Origin: Jeotgalibacillus marinus
GTDB taxonomy: Bacteria > Bacillota > Bacilli > Bacillales > Jeotgalibacillaceae
Assembly (NCBI RefSeq): GCF_040801915.1
Contig: NZ_JBFMIA010000012.1
Location: 1-64,000, forward strand
Direction: 5' to 3'
DNA: 64,000 nt
The notes beneath the pieces were generated by a model, which searched no databases, was not told the origin of the DNA, and saw only the letters and a list, made by a program, of their open reading frames with translations. The first letter of the stretch is position 1; each line of letters begins with the position of its first letter. Position numbers and translations under genes: made by a program. Shown here one piece after another: positions 34,455-43,900 of the stretch.

Positions 34455-36020
34455 TTACAAATGTAAGTAATCTTGTTTAAGTGCAGAAGAAAGCTGGTCC
34501 ATCAACCCTCTTCTTACTTTAAATCCAGAGTGGTTTTTTTCAATTGATAATAATTTCTTAAATAGCTTGAAATCAACACCGTGCTCTTTACATACAATTT
34601 CTAATCTTGATAAGTCTCTTTCGTCAAATAACATCCTTTCATCTTTCTCCCAGTCTAACTCTTCATTGGTTGTTTCTGTATAGATTTTTGGAAGAGTATC
34701 TTCAAAGTCACCATGTTTAAACCAAATATTTCTGATTTCACGTAATTCAGCTTCTTGAATAAGTTCATAAGATTCATCAGATGGGTGGTGCAATGTTTTT
34801 TGTATGGATAATAGGTTTCTTAAAATTTCTTGTCTTGCTTCCATGGTAAAAGGGCCTAAGCCGAGGCGTTTAAGTTTATTGTCATCATCTTTAATGAGTA
34901 TTTTAGGATCGTCCGATGTTGATAAGTCTATGTTATGAGTTTTTAAATAGTTATTTAGATTTTCCTTTTCAATAACTTTGTAATCGCTAAAAAGTTCTAA
35001 TTTTTTTTGACGACCACCTTTTTTGGGTGTAAGAACATAACTTTTATCATCAATATCTTCAAATTGAACTTCTCTAAAATATACTTGTCCATTCATACGA
35101 TATTTCATTCTCATTGAACGGTCATCTCGTATCGAAGTTAAGTAATTTCTAAAGTTTAATAAGGGTTTCATCCAGTCTTGTCCGTTTTGGATAAATCCTG
35201 TTAATGCTTTATCTTCGTTTACGACAGTACAAACCCAACAACCAAATCTACTATTTCCACAAGATCCTGCAGATTCCTTTACGGTCTTATCTATAACTAA
35301 TGGACATTCTCCACTATTAGAATCTTGGTATAATCTATGTAGATCAAAGTTATTATCTCCCCAAGGGGATTCATTTGATAATAAGTAATTCCATACATCA
35401 TCAAGCGAAAATTTTTTGATTGGGGCATAGACATATGCGTTATTTAAACTCGAATGTCTCATTAAAATTTTCCCTTCTACAGAGTGAGACCGTATTACAT
35501 TTGCTCGAGTCGCACTTTCACTTTCGCGGACACCTAAAAGCATGATGACTTCCCCGAAAGAGTCGACTTTATCTGTAATGAATTGGTTTGCAGGATCAAT
35601 TTTTAGTCTGTCCGTACACCATCTAAATTGCTGGTTGGGAGATGGATAACCTTTCCCAATAATATTTACCCAAAAAGAATGTTCAATTTTAGGTTTTACC
35701 TTATGTGTTTCAATCGGTAAATCTAGCTGCATAGCCTTTTCTTGTATCCTATGCAGTGTAGTATTAATTGACTGAATGATAAGTGGAGTCTCAACGAGTG
35801 TATCTGATGAAATTACATATATTTTTTTATTCAAATCGTTTTTAGGTAATTCCATCAGTGCTTCAAACATTAGTTGCACAACTACTGTAGAGTCTTTACC
35901 ACCGCTGTAACCAACTACCCATGGTCGATCATCTTCTTTATAAACTCTTTTAATCTCATCTTTAGCTTCTTCAACTAGTGTTGTTCCATCATTAATTAAA
36001 TTTGATATAATACCGCTCAT
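34455..36020 (-). CDS. dndC: DndC, sulfurtransferase of phosphorothioation
   Basis: 521 residues. The ATP-pyrophosphatase PP-loop is VVGYSGGKDSTVVVQLMFEA (about 34-53). Further landmarks of the PAPS-reductase fold are QQFRWCTDRLKIDP and a SSCGNSRFGCWVCT-type cysteine cluster that holds a 4Fe-4S cluster and takes the persulfide from DndA. The gene starts with the ATG overlapping the dndB stop (ATGA), so the two are coupled. The protein activates the DNA backbone for sulfur addition. Confidence 0.94.
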   Translation of the reverse strand: MSGIISNLINDGTTLVEEAKDEIKRVYKEDDRPWVVGYSGGKDSTVVVQLMFEALMELPKNDLNKKIYVISSDTLVETPLIIQSINTTLHRIQEKAMQLDLPIETHKVKPKIEHSFWVNIIGKGYPSPNQQFRWCTDRLKIDPANQFITDKVDSFGEVIMLLGVRESESATRANVIRSHSVEGKILMRHSSLNNAYVYAPIKKFSLDDVWNYLLSNESPWGDNNFDLHRLYQDSNSGECPLVIDKTVKESAGSCGNSRFGCWVCTVVNEDKALTGFIQNGQDWMKPLLNFRNYLTSIRDDRSMRMKYRMNGQVYFREVQFEDIDDKSYVLTPKKGGRQKKLELFSDYKVIEKENLNNYLKTHNIDLSTSDDPKILIKDDDNKLKRLGLGPFTMEARQEILRNLLSIQKTLHHPSDESYELIQEAELREIRNIWFKHGDFEDTLPKIYTETTNEELDWEKDERMLFDERDLSRLEIVCKEHGVDFKLFKKLLSIEKNHSGFKVRRGLMDQLSSALKQDYLHL

Positions 36021-37123
36021 GTGTAAATTCCTTTACCTTTCTGAAATGAAGTCTCTGTTTTTTCTTCTTGCTCAGTAAGTGCCAGCCCAAGTAATTTTTT
36101 TATTTGTATAGAAGTTAAACATATGGTGTGTGTATTTTTCTGAATACGTCCATTTGAACTAAAAGCTCTTCCCATCCACAAGTTTTCATTAGATCTTGCC
36201 CAGTCTATGGTCTTAAGTTTTTTAATATATTGTTGCCAATCATCAGGGTGGAAAGTTCTCAGGTAGTTCCCGACTATTCCCATGCTTTCAAGGAATACTC
36301 CATGTCCTATAATATAGTTCATTCGTAATTCCTTAGGGTTAATTTCTCTGGTTAATATCATTTTCCACTCTACAATAGTCTCAACTAGAAGACTCCAGAA
36401 TTTTTTGATGTATTTTTCATCTCCTGCCGTGATCGGATCCCCTTTTTTCTTTCCTAATAATTTTAGGTTCGTATTAAAAATGTGATTTAATGCTATAATT
36501 TTAGGTGAATTTTTAGACAAAGATACTCTTTCTGTATCCGTATATCGTCTTAGAAAAGGGATGTCCTCCGTTAGTGATTTAGTCACTAGTGACATCTTAT
36601 CTCTATGGTTATATAAAATGCCAATTGACGATGTTGTGTTTACAGCATGTCGGTTTAAATCAGAAAACATTTGCTGAGCTTTGTTTAGACCAGTGTCTAA
36701 ATAAAATACGACAGAGATTGTTTCCTCTCCTAATTCTGGTTGTATCTTAAGGGCCTCCTCAATGGCTGCACGGCGATGTTGTCCATCGTTTATTAAGAAT
36801 CTTGCATCTAGTGAAATAGAAAGGGTACCGAGATCTCTTTTACCAGGAGCTTCTGATAAAGGTATAAAGCTAACGTTTCCATCTATAGAAGCCGTTATCG
36901 ATGAAAAGACATAGTCTTCTCGATACTCTACTATGTAATTTGTTATTTCTGGAATTCTATTTTTATTTAAGATCCGTTGAGCCCTATGAGATGCAGGAAG
37001 TTCTTCTTCATCAAAAATGAATAATTTAGGAATTATTTTTAATGGGCACATTGCAATATAGTACTCTTTGGAAGCTTGAAGACCACGAATTGCTGAAAAG
37101 TTATATGTAAACCCTGTTTCCAT
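36017..37123 (-). CDS. dndB: DndB, DGQHR-domain regulator of the dnd operon
   Basis: 368 residues. ARFLINDGQHRRAAIEEALK carries the DGQHR motif that names this family, near residue 120; also DKMSLVTKSL and SIQIKKLLGL. In Salmonella DndB/DptB is a transcriptional repressor of its operon. Start ATG at 37123 follows AAGGATGA. The gene's own promoter region contains a 24-bp palindrome and a second half-palindrome, so autoregulation is likely. It is first in the dndBCDEA operon. Confidence 0.92.
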   Translation of the reverse strand: METGFTYNFSAIRGLQASKEYYIAMCPLKIIPKLFIFDEEELPASHRAQRILNKNRIPEITNYIVEYREDYVFSSITASIDGNVSFIPLSEAPGKRDLGTLSISLDARFLINDGQHRRAAIEEALKIQPELGEETISVVFYLDTGLNKAQQMFSDLNRHAVNTTSSIGILYNHRDKMSLVTKSLTEDIPFLRRYTDTERVSLSKNSPKIIALNHIFNTNLKLLGKKKGDPITAGDEKYIKKFWSLLVETIVEWKMILTREINPKELRMNYIIGHGVFLESMGIVGNYLRTFHPDDWQQYIKKLKTIDWARSNENLWMGRAFSSNGRIQKNTHTICLTSIQIKKLLGLALTEQEEKTETSFQKGKGIYT

Positions 37124-37135
37124 TTTTAGTCATCC

Positions 37136-37190
37136 TTACGTACGTAAAATTTTATATTTTGATTATATTACGTACGTAATATAATTTCAA
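37136..37190. promoter_or_regulatory. Divergent dndB/dptF promoter with two TTACGTACGTAA palindromes
   Basis: A perfect 24-bp palindrome spans 37162-37185 with core TTACGTACGTAA (37168-37179); the same 12-mer occurs again at 37136-37147, 32 bases away, about three helical turns. On the minus strand TTGAAA (37190-37185) and TATAAT (37167-37162) are 17 bases apart, so the palindrome covers the spacer and -10 of the dndB promoter. On the plus strand TATAAT (37180-37185) is a possible -10 for dptF. A single regulator, DndB by analogy, could control both operons. Confidence 0.75.
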
Positions 37191-37298
37191 TAATAGGCTC
37201 TCAGTAAATAATAGGAAAACGACATAAATAGGAATCTCTAGAATAGAGGAAACTGTGATAAAATAAGGGGTATATCTGTGTGGGAGGTAAATATAAAC

Positions 37299-39578
37299 GT
37301 GTATTGTAATTTTCTGAAAAAAAATAATGAACAACTATATAATACTTCACAGCAAGTTGATCAATTGGTGTTTGTGAATGCACCATCAGCTTTAGTGCAA
37401 GCAAGGGTTTTTGTAGAAGCATTAGTTAATATGCTCATGAGAGAAGAAAAATTGGATGATTATAATATGGGTTTGAAGCAAAAAATCGAAAAGTTGAGTA
37501 GAAAAGAAGTTTTTAAAGATGGTGTATTCAGCGGAATGGATTTTATCAGAGTTAAAGGAAATAAAGCTGCTCATGAGGGGATTGATGTTTCATTACTGGA
37601 TGCTCTCCATGCTCATAGGCTTGTCTACCGGCTTGGTAGATGGTACGTGACGAAGTATCTTGTTAAAGAAATAGAAGTTCCTGAGTATGAAGATCCAAAA
37701 CCTAAACAAACATCAATCGACCCAGAGGATATTCAAAAAATGATTTCTGAGAAGTTGGCAGCTTTTAAAAATATTACTCCTCTAGCTGAAGACAAACAAA
37801 ATATTGTAAAAGAGGAGAAAATCAGCCTTGAAGAATTACCGGCTGGAGAGAGTTATCTAGTCAAAGAAATCAATCGCTTAAAAGCTTCATCAAGAGAAGC
37901 GTTGGAAAATCCAGGTGAGTTTAGCGCGTTTAAAAAATATATGCACGTTAAAAGGAAGATTCAAGAAGATTTAGAGAAAAAGCTAGAAAAAGATAAAGGT
38001 AAAGATAAATCCTTAATTTTGCTAGTTGGAAGTGTGGGAGACGGTAAATCACACTTGCTTTCTTATCTTCAAGAAGAAACGAGTATACTCGATTCCTATA
38101 CTATTATCAATGATGCTACTGAAAGTGAAGATCCTTCAAAAGACAGTATTCAGACTTTAGTATCAAAACTAAAAACCTTTAAAGATGATTCCACTGAAAA
38201 TGAAAAAATGATTGTAGCCATTAATTTAGGCGTATTAAATAATTTTATTCATAAAGAAGACGTACTAGGTTCATATAGTCAGATTGTTAATTTTGTAAAT
38301 GAGAATGGTATTTTTAATGAAGATGCTAATTTACATGAAGAAAATGATTGGATATCAACTTTTAATTTTTCGGCACATCAACCGTTTACCCTTAGTGAAG
38401 AAGGCCTTCATGCTAAGTATTTTGAAAAAATCACATACAAGATAGCCGATTCTAACAATGAAAATCCATTTTATTTAGCCTATAAAAAGGATATGGAATT
38501 AGGTTTGAATACAATGGTACATGTTAATTACGAAATCATCATGAATAAGGATATTCAGTCTAACATTGCAAAATTGATATCAAAGATCATATTAAAAAAT
38601 AAGGTTGTTGTTTCAACTAGAGCATATTTGAATTTTTTATCAGATATACTCATTCCAGATGATTTATCAATAGAAGAGTTGAAGATTGAGAAGTTAACAG
38701 AATTTGAACGATTGAAATATTCATTATTTTATTTATTATTCGAAAGAGAAAATAGGTCTAGTATTTTAAAATCAATCGCTGTGCTAGACCCAATTAACTT
38801 TAGAACAGATGAATTTGATAAAATAATGAACCGATTATATAACAGTAACGACTTTAACGGTCTTTTATTAGAAACAATAGGGGATAATCGACATATTACA
38901 AAGCTTTTTGATTCCTTTAGCGGTTATTTTGTATCTTCAAATGTTGTAAGTGAAGATAGTAGGCAATCCGAATTAAGTGATGAACAATTAAACCTTGTAT
39001 CAGCTAACATTTTAAGAGCTTCTTATTTATTAAGCGAAATCACCATTCAAGAGGATGAAGTTTTTAGACAATATATAAGGTTCTTATATGGGTATAACAG
39101 ACAAACACCTTCTGGTGTTAACGATATTATTAAATTTATAAAATCTGTTATAGTTCGGTGGAAAGGTTCGCCGATAAGGGATTTTGTGTATATCAATAAA
39201 CTGACTGATAACTATAGAGTGGCACAAAAATTATTCATGAAACCGAAGAGAAACACTAAAAAAGCCAATGTTAATACTGAACTTGAAGCGTTCAACCGTA
39301 CAATTACATTATTTTTTGAATCTAATGTAGAAAATGTTCCAAATGATATTTCTTTAGAGATTGATTACACCTTGTTTTCTACGATGTTCAAAGTAAATAT
39401 GGGGTACAGACCTAATAATCAAGATTCTGAGGATTGTCTAACATTTTTGAAATTTATAAATGAATTACTTAGATGCTCTCCAGGTCAAGCAGAATTTATT
39501 ATTCACCATCACGAAAATAAGAACCTTTATAAACTAACTAAAGGGTATATAGATGAGATTTCATTCGAGAGAATATAA
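37299..39578 (+). CDS. dptF: DptF, phosphorothioation-dependent restriction ATPase
   Basis: About 759 residues. The GTG at 37299 is nine bases after GGGAGGTA; an in-frame GTG at 37278 adds seven residues and is the alternative. The first 100 residues (LVFVNAPSALVQARVFVEAL ... KGNKAAHEG) look like the DUF4145 HEPN-type domain. A P-loop, ILLVGSVGDGKSHLLSYL, is at about residues 240-256. The gene and product order F-G-H matches the Dnd restriction operon that cleaves DNA lacking phosphorothioate. It diverges from dndB and shares the palindromic promoter region. Confidence 0.9.
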   Translation: MYCNFLKKNNEQLYNTSQQVDQLVFVNAPSALVQARVFVEALVNMLMREEKLDDYNMGLKQKIEKLSRKEVFKDGVFSGMDFIRVKGNKAAHEGIDVSLLDALHAHRLVYRLGRWYVTKYLVKEIEVPEYEDPKPKQTSIDPEDIQKMISEKLAAFKNITPLAEDKQNIVKEEKISLEELPAGESYLVKEINRLKASSREALENPGEFSAFKKYMHVKRKIQEDLEKKLEKDKGKDKSLILLVGSVGDGKSHLLSYLQEETSILDSYTIINDATESEDPSKDSIQTLVSKLKTFKDDSTENEKMIVAINLGVLNNFIHKEDVLGSYSQIVNFVNENGIFNEDANLHEENDWISTFNFSAHQPFTLSEEGLHAKYFEKITYKIADSNNENPFYLAYKKDMELGLNTMVHVNYEIIMNKDIQSNIAKLISKIILKNKVVVSTRAYLNFLSDILIPDDLSIEELKIEKLTEFERLKYSLFYLLFERENRSSILKSIAVLDPINFRTDEFDKIMNRLYNSNDFNGLLLETIGDNRHITKLFDSFSGYFVSSNVVSEDSRQSELSDEQLNLVSANILRASYLLSEITIQEDEVFRQYIRFLYGYNRQTPSGVNDIIKFIKSVIVRWKGSPIRDFVYINKLTDNYRVAQKLFMKPKRNTKKANVNTELEAFNRTITLFFESNVENVPNDISLEIDYTLFSTMFKVNMGYRPNNQDSEDCLTFLKFINELLRCSPGQAEFIIHHHENKNLYKLTKGYIDEISFERI

Positions 39579-39592
39579 AAGGCGGTATAGAT

Positions 39593-40996
39593 ATGAACAG
39601 TTATTTTCAATTTGATCAATTAGAGGGTATCTTACTTCGAGGAGCTAAGGATAATAAATTCAGTAATAGCACCGGAAGTGTTTTAAGTGTATTACCTTTC
39701 GATACGAAGAAGTTACCGAAAGTATTTTCTGAAAACACTGGGGAACTCCTGGGTGAACTTATGCGAAATAACACAAACATGAAAATATCAAAAATAGAAG
39801 AGGACTCATTTGTATCAAATAAAATTGTAGATAACATTTTAAAATCTATTGATTTTAATAATGAAGAAGAATCTGAAGAATTTTTTGAGGGTTTTTTAGA
39901 AGACTATTTAAATATGGAAGGTTCTAAAGAGAGTCCATTACACCCTCATCTATTTATGTATAATGATTTGTCAGAAAAAGAGCGTAAAGAGAAAATCAAA
40001 TACGCAATTTTTATCAATGAAGTTTTATTAGGCGGTCAAGATAAATTTAAGGACCTTTTCCTGGACAAAAGTTCAGATAATCTTTTGACACAACTTATAA
40101 TGGAGTCGCTTCCTGAACTTATTGGAAATAGCAATCAAAAGAAAAACAAATATGCGGTAATTAACGTGGGGCTAGTAGAGCAATTCCAAAAAGATTTTAT
40201 TTATCTAAGCAACAAAAAAGAATATTTCTTAAAGCACTTATTTACATTGATTCATTATTATTTGTTTCAGTACTTTCTCCAGTTTTTTAAATCTGCCCAA
40301 AGTTTCGGTACAGTAAGTGATAGGAAGGTTACTCCCCTGAATCACGTTCTTGATTGGGAAACTGGAGTTGGCTCTTACCGTGAAGCTGTAAAGGAATATA
40401 ATACCATTCGAGAACATGCTGATAAATTATTCGTGCATGTTCACTGTATGTCCCACCTAAGTCATAATCAAGTGAATTTAGAGAATGAGCGGCACGTATT
40501 CTCATACTATAAAGTAAAAAAAGACTTAGAAAGCTTAGATGATGAGATGCTGAAACGTGAAAAAGAAAATTTAATTTCTTGGATTAAAAAATACTGTGAA
40601 CTAGCTAAAGTTGAAGAGAGTAACGGCCTGAGTGACAAAGAAATCCCTGAACTTTTCGAAACCCTTTTCTCATCTATAAAAATTAAAATGAATGATGATG
40701 TGAAAAAGAAATATGGAAATAATTTATCAAATATAGGAGCTTCTATTGCACTAAAGAGTAGAGGTAGACATGGAAATGTTTTGAGCTTGTCTCAAGACCT
40801 ACTACTAATGTTGTGTGCGGTATCAGTTGGAGATGAAAAAATTCATCTTAAAGATTTATTTAATAACTTGGAACAAAGAGGAGTAAAATTTGATCATTAC
40901 TCCAGAGTAGAAGTGATCAATTTATTGGATCATTTGAACTATATCGAAAAAAAGAGTGATAGTGGGGATGCGCAATATGTCAAACCAATTCTTTGA
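39593..40996 (+). CDS. dptG: DptG, phosphorothioation-dependent restriction protein
   Basis: 467 residues between dptF and dptH. No enzyme motif is visible. The chain is mostly helical, with a hydrophobic helix region HLFTLIHYYLFQYFLQFF near residues 215-235 that resembles the DptG core, and a C-terminal wing-like segment (LDHLNYIEKKSDSG). Assignment rests on position and length. The gene follows dptF by 14 bases and its 3' end overlaps the start of dptH. Confidence 0.85.
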   Translation: MNSYFQFDQLEGILLRGAKDNKFSNSTGSVLSVLPFDTKKLPKVFSENTGELLGELMRNNTNMKISKIEEDSFVSNKIVDNILKSIDFNNEEESEEFFEGFLEDYLNMEGSKESPLHPHLFMYNDLSEKERKEKIKYAIFINEVLLGGQDKFKDLFLDKSSDNLLTQLIMESLPELIGNSNQKKNKYAVINVGLVEQFQKDFIYLSNKKEYFLKHLFTLIHYYLFQYFLQFFKSAQSFGTVSDRKVTPLNHVLDWETGVGSYREAVKEYNTIREHADKLFVHVHCMSHLSHNQVNLENERHVFSYYKVKKDLESLDDEMLKREKENLISWIKKYCELAKVEESNGLSDKEIPELFETLFSSIKIKMNDDVKKKYGNNLSNIGASIALKSRGRHGNVLSLSQDLLLMLCAVSVGDEKIHLKDLFNNLEQRGVKFDHYSRVEVINLLDHLNYIEKKSDSGDAQYVKPIL

Positions 40997-43900
40997 TTTT
41001 ATAGCAAAATATTTATCTGATTATTTTCGAAAACGAACAGTCAATCCGGGAGAAAGATATTATTTACGCCTAAATTCTATTCAAGACGTAGAGAATTTTA
41101 AGACATCGCTTGAAAATTCAATTATCACCGAGAGATTTATTTTTGAGTTAGATAACGGAGAGCAGTATATCACCAATTTGATACCAATCTCAGATGGGTT
41201 GGTTGTTGCATATAATAATTCACAAGTTTCATCCGATTTTTTAGTTACTTTAAGAAATAGAATAAGTGACCAGGAGCAAGGGAGTATATGGGAAGGTAAA
41301 GCCTTGTTAAGTATAATCTCTTCTGAACTTGATTCAATTACGGGAGGAAGTATCTCTTTGGTCAGTGGAAAGATGCCACTTCATCCAGATGTAATTAGTG
41401 AGTATCTTAAAGAAAATATTGGAAATAGTATTAGTTCATCAACCGAAAGTATTGTACTAGAACAATATTTAGAAAAAATGAAACAAGAGAGACAGACACA
41501 CTTCATTAACTTTTATGATTTTCAGGATGTTTTTAAAATCTTGGATCAGAGATCAATCGAATTCGATGATTATAAAAGAATGGGTCTATTCAAAGATGAC
41601 AATCTAGTCGATTATTCAGGTGTAAATCAAAGAAAAAGGTTGGAAAAAAACAGAGAGTTGTTCTCTATTACTAACCATATAAATGAAAATAACTTAGACA
41701 AGAGTGAATTAGAAAAGTATTTTATGCCGAAAGAAGCTTCAACGTTAGCAAAAGATGAATGGGAAAAAGTATTGTTTTCTAAGGTTCAAAGATCAAATGA
41801 AGACAGAGAAAAACAGAACAAGAAAACTAAGGTCGAGTTGTTAAGTCTCGAGTGTGAAAAAGGAATAGAGATTTATAAGCGTCAACTATCTGAAACAGTT
41901 GCAGGTAGAAGAAAATATCAGGTAATCATTTTTTCAGACGGTGAAGAATTTAATTTTGATGCAAATATTAGCATTAAGTACAGTGAACAAAGCACATTGA
42001 AGAAAAGTTTTGTTTCAACTTCTCCAGAGTCCAACTTTGAAGTACAAACTAAGAAATCAAAAATTACGGTAGGGGTACCTAAGTCGTATGGAGAAGTTAT
42101 TTTTGGTAAGGTTCATTATAAGCATGAAAACAAAATACAACTTGGAGTAGAGTTGAATATTTGTGTTATTCCTATCTCATCGTCTAATGTTTTTGAAAAC
42201 CATAAACATCATTTTGAGATAAATGTTAAAGATAAACAAATTATTTTGCCAATTGGAGATTATTCAATTGATTTAGGGGAACCACCTCATGGTTTCAATG
42301 AACCTTTTACGGTGAGTAAGAAAGATCAGATCATCGAGGTTGAGGAATTGGGGGCATTTACAGTAAAAATAGATGAATTACTAGCTGAAAGTGAAGACCC
42401 TATCCAGTTCAGGACTCTTATAAGAGGGGTTCAAATTCCAATTAGGCTAGAAGGAGATCAAACTTCTATTGTACCTATTACTCCTAATAAACTTAGGAAG
42501 ATTCAAAGAGAAGAGCAAATTTCATTTAACTATAACGATGGTAAAGTGACAGGAAATGAACATCAATTTTCATTGTCAAGTGGGTATCGTTCATTCATAG
42601 AATTGGAATGTCAGTGGTTAAGAGGTGGATTTTTTAGTGCAAATTACATTAATGGTTATTTAAAAGAAAATGAACAATTCGTATTGCCAGAGGATTTGAG
42701 TGAATCATATAGTAGGTTTATAAACTCGTTCATTGAAAAACCACCAAGTCTAGTATTATGGACGGAAAACGTAATCCAACGTGCTAAAGATTATTTGAAT
42801 GAATTTATTTCACATGTGGAAAATATGAACGAAGAAAGACCAGCAGGTAGTACAGGCATTAATATTTTTAATCTAGGGTTAATTCGATTAAACGAAGAGA
42901 TTTGGCTCACTCCATTTCATCCAATTAATGTTGCATATAAGATTCAAGAGATTGAAGAGTTAAGACAAGAAAATGTAGACACTTCAATTTTAGATAGATT
43001 GAGATCGGATGGTCTTTTACCTTATATCTATGGTAATAAAAATGAGGTTTTTAGTCCGGATCAACAAGAGAACGTTCCTGGATGGATTCTTTATAAGAAA
43101 AAAGAAACTTCAAATGTCTTAGATGCTGACCTTTATCTAAATAAGGTTATAAAGGGTAAATTAGATCAATTTAAAAATCATTTCACATATTATTTTATAA
43201 AAAAATCTAAGGCTCCTTTTAAAATACAAGTGATCAATATTTTGAATGATTATCAAGTAATAAGAGGAATACTTGACTGGTATCTAGAGGAATTAAGTAG
43301 TAACCCGATTAGTCCTGTGCCAATTGAAATAAAAATCTTTAGGTCAGAGTTAGGTGAATCGTATTCCGAAATTTATACTGCTTTAAGAGATCCAGAGGAG
43401 CTAGAAGATAAATTTAAAATAAAACTAAAAGTAAAAGACCTTTCTAAAGATGAAATATTTAAGTCTTTTCAACGAAATATTCGATTTAGTGTACAAACAG
43501 ATCTAGATCAGGTGGATTATTCACATATTGCCTTTTATAAGATGCACTCGCAACAAAATTTTGCGGTTCAAAATATGGAACATTTAGCATCCGGTGTGTC
43601 CTTAAATGGTTTATATTCTTCTACTCCTTCTAAAAAGTTTGAAGAAGATTACAGAACCGGGTATGGCACAGAAGATATGCAGAATGGTGAGAATTTTCTT
43701 ATAAAAGTCGCTTACTATGTGAATGAACTATCAGCTAACTTGGAAAACGAGGCTACCAATACTTACGTAAAGGGTAGGGGCATTGTTTCAAGAACATCTT
43801 ACAAGGATTTAGAGTTAATTAAGACCATATTAGAAAAGCCTATTTGGGTAACATTTGTAGACCCTGGAGTTGAATTAGATTTCTTTGAAAACTTGCTTGA

